Assembly (NCBI GenBank): GCA_008330645.1 | Contig: VLTN01000109.1 | Span: 1 to 37,185 of the forward strand | DNA length: 37,185 nucleotides | DNA from: Cafeteria roenbergensis | Taxonomy: Eukaryota > Sar > Bigyra > Bicosoecida > Cafeteriaceae | Reading direction: 5' to 3' | Shown here: in pieces, positions 17,805 through 29,864 of the stretch | Position numbering within the stretch: the first letter of the stretch is position 1 | Layout: each line of letters starts with the position of its first letter | Program-made: the position numbers and the translations under genes | Notes under the pieces: model-generated | What the model saw: the letters and a program-made list of their open reading frames with translations, nothing else | Database searches by the model: none | What the model was told of the DNA's origin: nothing

Positions 17805-20800
17805 ATGATTGCCGGGCTCTTCCTCGGCCTGGCGTGGCTGGCCTCGAGCGCGCGTGGTGCCAACCCCGGTGAGAAGAGGGGCGGCTTGGCCTGCCGCGCG
17901 AGCCCCGTGGAGCGCTTCCCTTGACGCAGGCCGATTGGCCCGTCTCTCCTGCGACTGGAGAAGCGTCCGGCCCGCATGTCCCGCCAAGCGCGGCAACAGC
18001 ACGAAGCACTGCAATGCCTTTTCCCCCCGCCGCCGCCTCGGGGGAGCTGCAGACCAGCGGAAGCCGCGAGCCTTGTGGTCAACCCTGACTGGCCTGTCCG
18101 GTCGGCGGTCGCGGTGCTCGAGACGGCCGGGGGCGCAGCTGCGCGGCGCGCAAAGCGATGACGGTGACGCGGCCACCTGGCCAAGCTGTCGCCGAAGCTT
18201 CTCGCTCTCTCGTCCTGCTCCACGCGCGCAGTCCGGACCCTGATCTCGACATCGAGCAACAAGAAGGACGTGTTCGACCTCAGGGACAAGTTTGGAAGCT
18301 CCTTCAGTCGCACGTCTTGGAGCAGCAGTGCTTGGGACGGTAAGTAAACCGCGCGCTGCTTCAACCAGCCGAACCGAAGCCTGCGCTGCGCCCCGAAGGC
18401 GAGCACCGCGTGTTCGGAGCCTTCTCCGCGATAGCCTGTGGTGCGTATGGCTTGCGACTGGGCCGATCCAACCGCAGACGCGTCGTGGTCAAAGACCAGG
18501 AGCTCGGCCTGCGACGACAAGCGGATTGGCATTGCGTTCCAGTTTAACGACGAGATGATTGTTCACGAGGTTGTCATCCAGTGGTACCCCGACTCGGGCA
18601 CTTCAGACCACTACGACGACAACCGGGCGATTCAGGTGCGCGTGGGCAACAACATGGGCTTCAACGACCGTCAGTTTGGAAACTCCGCCTACGACGACTG
18701 CCCCGGCACGAGCGGCTGGCAGGACACGGGTGGCAAGTGGACCGTTCGCCACTCGACCCTGAACCAAGCAGGCAAATACATTTCGTTCGTGGCCAAGTCG
18801 GACGACTGCGACTGCGACGACCGGCGCGCCCGCGCGCTCGGGAGCGCCAATGCATCCGAATTCGGCATGGCGTCAACCCACGGGCGGCGCCTTGCTTTCT
18901 ACTGCGGTCAGCGAGACTGCGCGAAGCTAGCGATCACGGACGCCTGGGCTTACCAGTACAGCTGCCCTGCGGGCACGTACCCGTCCGACGTGAATTCCGT
19001 GGCCAATGGCAACTGCGTTCAATGCGAAAGTGGCTATTGGTGCCCCGGCGGGGTGCTTGGCATGTCGGCGAGCACGTACAAGAACTCGTGCCCGTCCGGG
19101 AAGATCGGCTTGGGGAGCGGAAAGTCCTCGCAGGACGAGGCTTGTGGGGGCTGCCCCGCCGGTCAGGTCATCACCGGCAGCAGCTGCGCAGCCTGCGCGT
19201 CCGGGTCGTACTGCCCAGAGGACACACAGACTGAGTTCGACTGTCCCGCAGCCTTCTACTGCCCCACGCCCGCGTCCAAGGTTGCGTGCGGCGGAACCAG
19301 TCTGTGCCCCTTGCGGTCGACGGCTGAGCAGGACTGCCCGGCCGGGTATACGTGCAGCCAAGGACTGAAGGCGCAGTGCCCCCAGGGCTTTTTCTGCCCC
19401 GCAGGCCAGGGGACGGCCTCTCCTTGCGAGCAGGGCCACTTCTGCCCGGCAGGCGCAGCGTCGCAGACAGCGTGCTCCGTCGGCGAGCTCTGCCCCGCAC
19501 AGTCGGCCTCCGCGCAGCAGTGTCCGACAGGGAAGTACTGCTCGGCAGGCCTAGCGACGGCGTGCCCTGCGGGAACGTTCCGCGAGGCGACTGGCGCGGC
19601 AGAAGTGACCGACTGCGAGTCGTGCCCAGCAGGCACGTTCGGCGCGACCTCGGGCGGCTCGTCCGCCGCGCAGGCCTGCAGCCAGTGTGCGTCCGGCTCC
19701 TGGAGCCTCGCTCGCACGACGTCATGCTACCCTCGCCTCTTGCGCGTGGAGGCCGCCGACACTGACGGCGTGGAGACTGGCTTCTCGGTGCTGGACATCG
19801 TCACTCTGACCTTTGGCACGCCGGTGGCCAGCCCGGAGCAGCCGGGGACGACCGGTCAGCAGCTTCAGCTGCCCCCCGTGGGAGCCACAGCGACCTCGGT
19901 CCACGGAACGGGCGTGTACTCTGCCATCGTCTTCTGGTCGAGGAGCCTCTCGGACCCTGGCCGCGTCTTTTGCAGCTCCGGCGACGCGGCAGTCATCGCC
20001 GCGGTCGCCAGTCTCGCTGGTGTGAGCGCCGGCGCAGTCACGGGGTCCGTTGCGCTGCTTGGGGACGGCGCCACGCAGCTCGGCGCGGAGTGGACCACCG
20101 CGCTTACGCTCCGAATCGAGGTGCGGGACCCCAAGAACGTAGACCCGGACCTCGTCGATGTGGACGCGTCGCTCCTCAACGCCTTTCCCGCTCCCGGACG
20201 CATCGGGGGGCAGCTGGTGCCCGCCAACGCGAACGCGGAGGCCGGGGCCAACAGCGTGGTCGTGGGCGGCAGCTGGGGCGTGGCCGGTCCCCCTGCGCTG
20301 TCGTCGGTGATTCTGCGCGACACGGGGCGAGCGGAGGGCTTCGGTCCCGGGGACAGCATGGAGCTGCAGTTCAACCAGGTGCTGGGCGGCAAGAGCCTTG
20401 CGGCGGTGGCTCAAGCCTCTGGCGCCAGCTCGGTGGCGCGCGCCATTGTGGAGCTCTGGCCGGCGGGCGCAACGGAGCCGCTGGACGGATGGGAGGGTGA
20501 CGCGCAGTGGGCAACCCGCGAAAGCGTGAGCCCCGACGCGCGCCTGGTCGGAGCTGGCGACGTGCCGAGCCAAAACACCTCCGCCATCGTGGTGACGTTT
20601 TCCGCCGCTCCGGACGCCGCCGCCCTGTCGCCCGCGGCCACGGCCGCGCTCATGGGCGGCTTCCTCTCCGTGCGGGTGCTCACGGCGGCCGACCTGCGCG
20701 GCATACCCCCCATGCACGTGCTGCCGCCGGCCAACAACTCGGTGCTCTCCAAGGGCAGCTGGGGCGAGCTGCCCGCCACCCCCGTGTTCCGCTCCCACTC

Positions 20801-21420
20801 GGAAGCGTCTGCCGTCCTGTCCTGGCGCGAGCCCCACAGACCCCAGGGCACCCTCCGCGTGTCTGTTTGGGTGGGGCTGGGCCTTCAGGGCTTCGTCGCG
20901 ACGTGGTGCGACGCCGGGCCCATGGACGAGAGCCTGTCCGGCGCGGACGCGGGGCGGGACATGGTCGCCGTCGCGCGGGCAGCCTACCCGGCCGGCCTCG
21001 GCAACGCGTCGGTGGCGCAGGCGCTGGGCGCGTCGGGCGCGTGCGCCGCCGCCTTCGTCGAGCTGCCCGCCACAGATGCCGAGCTTGCAAGGGAAATCAC
21101 CCTGCCGCTGCTGCGCACCAGCACGGCCCGCCTCGACCCCTCGCGGTGGTTCCTCGTGGGCGTGGCTGCGGTGTTCAACGGCATTGTGGGCCCCTTTGCC
21201 CCGGCCGTGGACGCGACACCCATGCCGCTCGCGCGCGCGTCTCTGGGCCACGGCAAGCAGCCGTCAGGCGAGGCCGAGCTGCCGAGCACCGAGTGCGTGG
21301 TCCTCGACTGGGCCAGCCACGGCGGTAACGGCGCTGCCGCCGCCTGCGCCCCGAGCTCCGTAGCGCTCACGCCGCAGCAGCGCCGGGCCTGCCGCTGCCG
21401 ACTCCGCGGCGGCGGCGTCG

Positions 21421-21453
<33 letters not shown>

Positions 21454-24400
21454 GCGGCGGCGGCGGCGGAAACGACGTGCCGGGGGCCATGGGCGTCGCG
21501 GGTGGCTCTGCGCTCCTCTCCACCGTGGCCATGTCAGTGGATGGCGTCTTCACCACGAGCGAGCTAGGCACCGCGGGCGGGGAGTTCTTCAGCGTCATCG
21601 GCGACGGGCTCCCCATCTCCACGGCAGGCGCTGCCCTCTCCGCCGACCACGAGCAGGCCCTGAGGCCGCAGCTAGCCGCAGCCATGGAGGCCCTCGCGAC
21701 CAGGGAGGCGTCGCTCGACGGCCTCTGGAACGCCCCGCCCGCGGCCACCCGCGAGGCCGTCGTCACAGCTCGGGCCGCGGGAGCGGGCAGCCCGCTCACG
21801 CCCTACCTGGCTGTCTCGTACGGCGGCGGGACCGGCGGGAAGACGTACGAGGCGGTCGTCGACGAGTGCTCCGTCGTGACCGAGGGCCACGTGCTGCGGT
21901 GCCTGTCGCTGCCGGGGGTGGGCCGCGGCCACAGCGTGAACATCAGCGTCAACGGCTTCGGCATGCGGGCCCCTGCGCGAGCGGCGCTCGAGGTCAGCGG
22001 CGACCTCGTCACTTGGTACGGCGCCGTTGCCAAGGCGACGCTGAGCTACGCCGCCCCGTACATCCAGTCCTTCTCCTACGAGGCTTCGGACGGCCTGCCG
22101 ACCGAGGGGGGCACGCTGGTGACTCTGACGGGCCGCCACTTTGGGCCCGCCGGCGCCTCGCACGTGGACAGCGTTCGCTTCACGCCCTCCCGGCACAACG
22201 CCTTTGAGTTCGTCGCCGTCAACTGCACCGTGTCCGTGGCGCACGTGGCCATGCAGTGCGTCGCGCCGCCCAACGCGGGGGACCGTGCGTACTGGAACGC
22301 CACCGTCGCCAGCCAGGAGAGCTTGCTCCCTTCGACGTCGTCGGCGCCCCCCGGCATCACCGAGCTGCAGCTCGTCACGCGGGCGATGCTGGCCAGCGGC
22401 GCGGGCAGCAACGAAGGCCTGCGCAGCGCAGTGCTCCGGGTGCTCGGCAGGGCCTCGTCCGCGCCACCAGCCAACAGCTCCGGCGGGCAGGGGTCAGAGT
22501 CCCCGCCCGCCGCGAACTCGACCCTGCCGTCGAACGCAAGCGCCGGGAGCGGCGACGCTGTCCTTGATGCGTTCGACGCGGCCACAGGAACGGACGCCGC
22601 GTCGCTCATGGAGCTGCCAACGAGCGGCGGGTCGCTGGTGCTCATCCGGGGCCACGACTTCGGGCCGGACATGTCCTTCATCGCACGGGTGTGGGCCGTG
22701 CGGCCCGACGGAGTGCTGAAGCAGCTCTTCTCGCAGGACGTCGACGAGGCGCGCCGCGGGACCCTGGCGACAACGCCCACTGGCTGCGCCATGGCAGCGC
22801 AGCACACTGCTCTTGTGTGCCGCACGCTCCCGGGCGCGGGGCGCGGCTACTTCTGGCGGGTGCAGGTGCTGGATCAGAGCAGCGAGGCTGCGCCTGTTGC
22901 CACCTCGTACGCCGACGTGATCATCGACGAGATGCTGCCCAGCGACATTCCCTCCGAGGGCGGCACCGTGGTCGTGAAGGCCCGCAACCTCCCGCCCGAA
23001 AACGACGACCTCGTGCTGCGGCTCGGCTTCAACGGCGGAAACATCTCCCGCATCACTCGCAGCATCACCAGCCCGCTCACGGAGTTTGAGTTTGTCGCGC
23101 CGCCCGTCGTCGTCAGCCGAGTGATCGACCCCGCAGGCTCCAACGGCTCTTCGGCCGCGGCCTCTGACGAGGCCGTCCTCGTCCCCGTGACCCTCTCCGT
23201 CGCCGACCGCACCGCCGCGGCGTTCCTGCCCATTGCCCTGCCTCAGGTCGAACTGTTCGACGCCGACTCGCTGAAGCGGCGCCCCAGCGCGCTGGACGTC
23301 GACACGCCTCCCGCGGAGGCCGGCGGCCGCGACGCCATCCTGCTGGAGGTGTACGGCTCGAGCTTTGGCGGCAGCATTGACGGGATGCGACTCACCCTGG
23401 ACGGTGAGCTCTGCATTCCGCTCACCCTGCGGCAGATCGAGCTGCACCTCTCGCTTCCCAGCGCCTTTGACCCGCACCGGCAGTTCTTCTGCTGGACGTC
23501 CAAGCGCCAGGGCAAGCCCGCGCTGATCGACGTGGCCGCGAGAGAGGCCATCGGCTCGCCCAACTACGACTTTGACGCCATCAAGACGCCACCGACCCTG
23601 ACCTCCGTCGTCGTGGTCAACGCCAGTACCGACGTACAGGTGGCGACGGGCACCGAGCTCGACACTATGGGCGGCCAGCTCCTGCGGGTGAGCGGGGCCG
23701 CGCTGGCAGCGGTCACGTCCCTCGAGCTCATCGTGCTCGCCCCGGCCGCGTTCCCGTCCCAGCCTCCGAGCGAGCGAACGCCTCTGTTTGTGTCGCCGTG
23801 CGAGATGGTGCCTCGGCGCGACGTTGCAGAGTCCACGGGGGAAGACCCCTGCCCGTGGATCGGCGGGCGGATCGACGACCTCCCCGCATTCTGCGCCACG
23901 GACCGCGCGCTGTGGTGCCGGTCTACGGTCGGCATCGGCGGCTCGCTCTTCGTGCGCGCCGTGAGCGCGTCGGCTGCCGCCGAGGTGTCGGGGTGGTCCG
24001 CAAGCGCCATCGCCGGCTTTCGCCAGCCCGTCATGCACAGCGTGGCGCCGGCCACCCTGGCCACGACCGGCGGCGACACGCTCCAGGTCAGCGGGGCATT
24101 CTTCGGCTCAGCAGACCTCCCGCAAGGCGGCGCCTCGGCCGGCACTCTTGACGCGCCTGCCGTGCTCGTCGGGGGGCGGCCATGCCCGTTGCTCTCGCGG
24201 AACGACTCCTTCTTGGCGTGCGTGTCGCCGCCCGGGGTGCGAGGGCAGGAGGCCGTCACCGTCACGGTCCAAGGACAGGCGGCGCTTGCGAGCGGCGGCG
24301 CGGCGCAGGGCGAGGCAGGCCTTCTCGTGGCGTACCGTCCCCCGGTGGTCGAGCGCGTTCGTGGGTTTGAACTCGAGGGCGCGAGCGGGCCTGCGCCAAC

Positions 24401-27400
24401 TGCGACCCAGGAGACCGTCCCTGGCCGCTTGGAGCTCTCGACCCGCGGAGGCTGGCTGCAAGTCGTCGGGCGGGACTTTGGGGCCTCGCCGTCGGTGTCC
24501 CTGGAGGACACGGCAACGGGCGTCGCCATTGCATGCGCTGCCGATGACAGCGTCCGGCCAGCTGCCACCCCGGGCCACAACGAGACCTGGTGCCGCGTCG
24601 CGCCGGGAGACGGAACGTCCTACCGCGTCGTTCTGTCCACGGGCGCTGCCAGCCTTGGCGGCAGGACAGCGGTCGCGCCGATGCGTTTCGGGTTTCGCCG
24701 TCCCAGGATCGTCGCAGTCTACTTTGACACGCTGGACGCGACTGCGCCGCAGACTGCAGCGCTGACCCTCAACCGCGACGCAAGCCTCTCAAGTACAGGC
24801 AGAGTGCCAACGGGCGGCGGCTTCGTGCTGCACGTCGTCGGCGACAGCTTCTCGGCTTCCGCCCGCGTAGTGGTTGGCGGGCTTGCTTGCAACGTAATCG
24901 CCGGCGTTGTTCGGGCCGGAGCCCCGCTCGGCCTCGGCGAGGTTGTTGAGCTCGGGGACGGGGTCCGGGGAGCTGCCTACCTGCCGGTTGACCTCGACAC
25001 CTCTGGCCTGAAAGTGCCTGGCGCCTCCTTCACCGTGCGCCCCCCCGTCGCGGTGACGTCCCCTCCAGGGGAGGAGCGCCGCTGGGTCACGCACGAGCTG
25101 GTTTCGTGCGCTGCGCCCGCGGGCTCGGGCGCCGTGAACCTCACCGTCTTCTCGAGCTCGCAGCAGAGCTCCCAGCCTGTGCGAGTGAGGTACGATCCCC
25201 CGTCCGTGGCTTCCATCGCGCCGCCGTACGCCCGGGCGAACCTTCCCGACGCCGCTACCGCGCCGGACCTCAGGCTTGGCGGCGAGAACTTTGGAGCCGT
25301 GACTGTCGCCCTCGACACCCAAACTACGGTCGTTTCCGTGCTGGCGCGCAGGCTGCTGTCTGCCCCGCAGCCGGCTGCCTCGCCATCGGCGAGCGCGAGC
25401 GGACGGCGACGGCTGGGGGGCTCGGCGCTCGCGCTCCCAGAGGTGTCGCGCTTCGAGCCGCTGTGCGGAACCACGCTCATGTCCTCGCCGAACAGGGAGA
25501 TCCTGTGCTCTCCCGCGGTCAACACGTTTGTGGGCCTCCTGCTCGTGCAGGTCACCGTGAACGGCCAGCAAGCCCAAGAAAGGGCTCTCCTGACGCTGTG
25601 CCCTGTGAATTTCTTCGGCGGGCCCGGCGAGACCTGCAAGCAGTGCCCCGAAGGCGCATTCTGTGCGGGGGGCTTCTCGGAGCCCCAACCGCTCCCCGGC
25701 TACTTCAAGCGCGCTCCGTCCTCCTTCCTGGCCTGCAACCCGACCATCGCCTGCAGGGGAGCCGACGCTGCGGGCATCCCAAGAGCCGAGTTTCCGTTCC
25801 AGGACCTCACTGTCGGGCACTGGCAGCAGCAGTCAGTGGGCGTCAACGTCACCCTGGAGCCAACCTTTGCCGAGGCCCGGCAATCCGGGAACGGCGACGC
25901 AGCGCCGTCTGCCTCTTCGACACCCAGAGCCCTCGTCCGCAGGCGGGCGCTTGCTGGAGCCAGCAACGAGCCCACAGCCGCCGCCGAGAGCCAAGCCGCA
26001 GCCACCGAGGAGCTTCGTCTTGGGAGCTGGAACGAGGCCGCCGGGGCAAAGAGCCTGCCCCTGCACGCCGTCTTCCCCGCCAACGGCAGCCTGTCGATGC
26101 TGTTGGACCGCTACCGCCTGGAGGCGTCCACGGCCCTCAACTCGCAGTGCTTGCAAGGCTACCGCGGGGTGCGCTGCGCGGCCTGCGCGGACCGCTTCTA
26201 CCGCCTCGAGGGCCGCTGTGAGCCGTGCCCCGAGCTCGCCTGGCTCATGATCCCCGGCTTCATCCTGGGGCTGCTGGCCCTGCTCGGCGTGGCGTCCTTC
26301 CTCCAGAAGAAGAACGTGCAGCTGGCCGGGCTGTCCGTGGGCGTGGACATGATGCAGATTCTCTCCGTGTTCGCAGCGCTGGACCTGAGCTGGCCGGTCG
26401 AGATCCGCACGGTGTGGACCACGGTGTCCATGACGACGTTCAGCATCCAGATCCTCGCGCCGGAGTGCTCCGTCAAGCTCGAGTACGCCGACAAGTTCTT
26501 CGCGGTGGCCGCCATCCCGCCCGTGCTGGCAGCCGGGTGCCTGGCGATTGTGGCGTTCGAACTGGGCCGCCGCTTCACGAAGAGGTGGCGTCGCGCGTCC
26601 AAAGCCGCTGCCCAGAGCGCCTCAGAGCCCTCTCGGACAGCGGCCGAGACGCCGTCCTGCTGGACTGCCGCAGTCGCCTGCTTGACGTGCTCGCGCGGCA
26701 GCAGCGTGTCGCAATCCCGTGGCGGGGATGACGCCCGCCTGCCGCTGAGCGGCCCGCCGTCGCTCATTCCGCAGCCGGGAGGCCTGCAGGTGAGCGGGGG
26801 CAGCCACGCGTCCGTCGTGGCTCGCATGGCGGCGGCCTCTGGCCGAGCACAAGAGGGCAGCCTCGCGGCAGTGGCGCGAGCGACGGGAACGGCTGAAGAC
26901 GATGCTGACGACGGGGACCCAACCAAGCCCGCCTCGGCGGTGGCCGCCTCGGCCATTGACTCTGGCCTCGGCCTGGCGCTGACGCTGCTGTACTTTGCCT
27001 ACTTGACCGCCACGCGAAACGCCCTTCAACCTATGGACTGCACCGTGGTGGAGGCAGCGGACGGGTCTGGCAGCCAAAAGGTGATGAAGCTTGAGCCCTC
27101 GGTCGTGTGCGACGTGAGCTCGGACAAGACGTACGCCCAGGTCCTCCCTTGGGCAGTCATCACGCTCCTCCTCTACGGGCTCGGGATCCCGCTGCTCTTC
27201 GCTGTCATGCTCTTCACCAGCCGCAAAGCCATTGTGGCTGACCAGAAGTTGTTGGCGGTCGGCGAGGGCCACGTGAGGGCCACAAACCCCAACTTCTCGA
27301 CCCGGAAGCGCCTTGGGAGGCTCTACGCAGACTACAAGCCGGAGGTGTACTGGTGGAGGCTTGCCCTCACGGCCAGAAAGGCCCTCGTGGCGACGGTGTC

Positions 27401-28754
27401 CATCCTGTTCACTGGCACGCCGGTGTTTGCCGCCTCGGCCACTGCACTCATCCTCTTCGTGTCCTTCCTCATGCACTCCCGCTACCAGCCCTTCCTCCAC
27501 GCGCCGCCGGTCTCGAAGGCTTTCATGGCTCTTGCCGATGAGCTTGACGACGGAGCTGCGGGTGGCGAATCCTCGACTGCAAAGGGCGGCAAGGCGGCTG
27601 CGGGGTCGCCTGCCGGCGGCAAGGGGGCAGGTGGCAAAGGCACGGCCGCTGCGCGCCCACGCACAGGCTGCCGCCGGTGCGGGTGCAAGTGCCGCCGGCT
27701 GGGCCTTCCTGCCGGCCTGGCCATCTGCCTTCGCAACACGTCCCCAATCTTTGCGGTGTGCCTTGCTGCCGCGGAGTCAGACCTCGCCGCTCGCCGAGTA
27801 AACACGCGGCCGGCCATCAACTTCGAGCCCCCTCCCGCGCCCAAGCCGCGGGGACGCCGAGCCAGCATCGCTGTGAAGCTTGCCCGCCGAATGAGCCTGG
27901 GCGGGGCTGCCATTGCCGGTCGCATGACCGCTTCGAGGACAAAGGGCACCCCAGCGCAGGGCATGGGTCCCCTTGCCATCCAAATTCCCAAGGCGCCGTC
28001 GTCACCTCGGCACACTAGGCCCAGGAGCCCAAGCTCCCCAGTGTCCCCGCTAGCCAGCAGCCCGCCTGCAGCGGCTGCCAGGCGAAGCGCAAGGCTCGTG
28101 GCCTTTGCAGCGGCGGCCGCTCAGGCAATGGAGGCCCAGGCTCGGCAAGAGGCTCGCGAGGCTGCGCGTGCCGCCAAAGAGTCCTCCCTTTCGTTCGTGT
28201 TTGACTACAACACCCTTGAGGGATCGTTCTTGATCACCGGCGTGCTCGTTCTCATGGGAGGCCTCGCCTTTTCGTCCAACGCCATCAAGCCAGGATCCGT
28301 TGCATACGTCATCGTGGTGGCGGCCATTGTGCTGTTGGTGGTGGGTGCTCTTGGGAGCTTTGTTTGGATCCTCGGCTTCGAGCTGTACCGCTCTCTTCGC
28401 TTTGCGGATGTGCTAACCAAGGCTCGCATGTTCCAGGACTCGGTGCTCGCAAAGTCTGTCCGGGCTAAGCGGACAGCAAGCGTCCTCGCTCGGTTTGCGG
28501 GCGAGTCGGCGTCGAGCAAGGCGGCTGCGAAGTTGCGAGCCGTGGTTCGTGCCCGAGCCAACTCAAGGCAGCTGGAAAAGTCCCAGCCCATCCAGCCAGG
28601 GACGTCCTCGGCCCTGACATCGTCCCCGCCACTCTCGAGCCGCGCTATGGAGCCGCGCGGCAAGCAATCGCGAAGCGTGCCCGATCTGAGCCCGACCAGA
28701 TCGCGAGGAAACCCCCTCGCGATGCGAGACAGCTCCGAGAGGCGCAGACAGTGA
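17805..28754 (+). CDS. Gene B: giant IPT/TIG and cysteine-rich multi-pass surface protein (three exons)
   Basis: The exons are 17805-17868, 18232-18339 and 18478-28754. They sum to 10,449 bases, a multiple of three, giving 3,482 residues. Exon 1 encodes a signal peptide (MIAGLFLGLAWLASSARG). Residues 22-215 look like a discoidin/F5-8C-type carbohydrate-binding fold (VVIQWYPDS, IQVRVGNN). Residues 219-477 are ephrin-receptor-like Cys repeats (CPAGTY, CESGYWCPGG, CPQGFFCPAG). Next come beta-sandwich-like segments, a poly-Gly tract (about 1034-1055) and roughly eight IPT/TIG-like segments (about 1250-2340), each with a GGT-type start as in EGGTLVTLTGRHFGP. A second Cys-rich block (about 2430-2640, CKQCPEGAFCAGG) precedes a multi-pass region: seven or more helices to residue 3065, a disordered cytosolic loop, and two final helices (about 3307-3355). 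YKPEVYWWRLALTARKALVA is typical of the C-terminal module of large protist proteins of this class. Likely a plasma-membrane adhesion or sensor protein; ligand unknown. Confidence 0.8.
17869..18231 (+). other. Intron 1 of gene B
   Basis: The donor GTGAGA follows the signal-peptide exon after codon position 1. The acceptor is preceded by a long pyrimidine tract (cttctcgctctctcgtcctgc) and ends gcgcgcag. Splicing joins the signal peptide in frame to VRTLISTSSNKKDVFDLRDK. An earlier acceptor at 17929 would give a 61-base intron but leads into a frame with a stop at 18241-18243. Confidence 0.75.
18340..18477 (+). other. Intron 2 of gene B
   Basis: The donor is a consensus GTAAGT after SRTSWSSSAWD, again at codon position 1. 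The acceptor aaccgcag at 18477 restores the frame and gives AWDDASWSKTRSS. The nearer acceptor at 18434 (gatag) has a better pyrimidine tract but puts the next exon in the wrong frame. Confidence 0.7.
21406..21469 (+). repeat. (GGC)n trinucleotide repeat encoding poly-Gly in gene B
   Basis: About 21 codons of ggc are interrupted by two gtc (Val) codons, giving GGGVGGGGGGGGGVGGGGGG. The interruptions split it into three runs. It sits between beta-sandwich segments and would be a flexible linker. Its length could vary between alleles. Confidence 0.95.
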
Positions 28755-29480
28755 CATCGGGTCCTGCAATGTGCGGGACGCACTTGCTTGCGGCGAGACG
28801 TTACGGTGGGGTACGCCCGGGAAGCCCTCGTGGGCTTGAGCACCGGGTGCGCTCGCTTCTTGAAGGGCGCTAACGATTGACGATCGGCGAGGTGCAGCTC
28901 TGCCGTAGGAAGCAGAGCCACATGCGCTCGCGAGGTTTTGCGGTGGCGTTTCGACGCCAACCAAGTTGAACAGCAGCCCTAGTTTTCGATCATTCCCATG
29001 GTCCGAATCCGGCGGGTGGCAATGCTGCAGCGCATCACGCTTCTTCATCCACCCTCGGTTCGAGAAAGCATCACCCCGACGTCTCCATGTTGGGTGGAGT
29101 CATTCTCGCGCTCGATGGGTGTCGCGTGGGCGACGCGGCCGATATAGTATTTGACAACCTGACAACGACCTTTCGTGTCCTGGCAACTTTGCTCCTGAGC
29201 GAAACGTGTGCGTTGCCTCGCCCCAGCTTGGATCCGGCTTGTCGCCGACTGGAGGCAGGCTCAACCTGCGTAGTTTGTTTTTTTCTCGACGATGCCGCTT
29301 GCTCACCCTGCCTTCGTTTGAACTGGGAAACATCCATGTGGTTGCCGCGGCACGCGCACCCCGGGATGTGTCATCCGTGCAGTTGCGTCGAGCCTTCAAT
29401 CTGCCTTCGACTGCCACTTTGAATCGAGCGCAAACACACAGCGCAGAGCGCACACAAAACCGAGGTTGTCTCAGCACCAT
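28755..29480. other. Intergenic region between gene B and the retroelement array
   Basis: These 726 bases contain the 3' flank of gene B and then sequence of visibly lower GC than the genes. Open frames on either strand give no recognisable protein. A t-rich run (gtttgtttttttc) lies at 29275-29287. I see no target-site duplication or partial element before the first repeat at 29481. Confidence 0.5.
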
Positions 29481-29640
29481 TTGGGGGGTCCGAGGAGACA
29501 CTCGCGTCACCATGCCACACACTCGATTCACAGACTCATTAAGAACCAATCCAGCAACATCCATCACAGATGAATCACAAACCGCGCCAAACCCACAATC
29601 CCAAGTCCCAAGTCCCAGATCCCTGCCATCACACCGCTGT
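29481..29640 (-). repeat. Orphan 3' end of the retroelement (third copy)
   Basis: This matches the 3' untranslated region of the two larger copies, including ctcgcgtcaccatgccacac, the cacaaaccgcgccaaaccca block and the ccaagtcccagatc motif. It lacks the coding part. Its outer end has six G where the other copies have eight. About 44 unrelated or highly diverged bases (29641-29684) separate it from the end of copy 1. It is either a heavily 5'-truncated insertion or the remnant of an internally deleted unit. Confidence 0.85.
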
Positions 29641-29684
29641 CTGGTAACGCCTCCGATTCGCCCTGGTGCGTGTGATAAACATCG

Positions 29685-29864
29685 TTGGGGGGGGTCGAAA
29701 ACTCGCGTAACCATACCACACACTCGATTCACAGACTCAGCAATCACCAATCCAGCAACTCCATCACCGATGAGTCACAAACCGCGCCAAACCCACAATC
29801 CCAAGTCTCAAGTCCCAGATCACTCCCATCACACTGCCACGAGTCGCCAATCAGCCGCCCCTGC
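29685..29864 (-). repeat. 3' untranslated region of retroelement copy 1
   Basis: These 180 bases after the stop codon are markedly richer in A/T than the coding part. They contain short internal repeats (gggacttgagacttggga on the minus strand) and end in eight C. The same length and sequence, with few substitutions, follow copy 2. In RLE-type elements the 3' untranslated RNA is recognised by the reverse transcriptase for target-primed reverse transcription, so this is the likely priming structure. Confidence 0.75.

Noticed and set aside
17930-18243. Second exon of gene B starting at 17930 after a 61-base intron
   Set aside because: Both plausible frames hit a stop before the clear exon at 18232-18339, whereas acceptor 18231 has a strong pyrimidine tract and restores the frame exactly.
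18432-18438. Gene B starting at 18438
   Set aside because: The codon there is GTG, an in-frame TAG lies at 18432-18434, and the protein would lack a signal peptide; the spliced model removes the stop.
20984-21799. Minus-strand Pro-rich frame (PPPPPPPTPPPP)
   Set aside because: Antisense of the poly-Gly tract inside the clean 10.3-kb exon of gene B.
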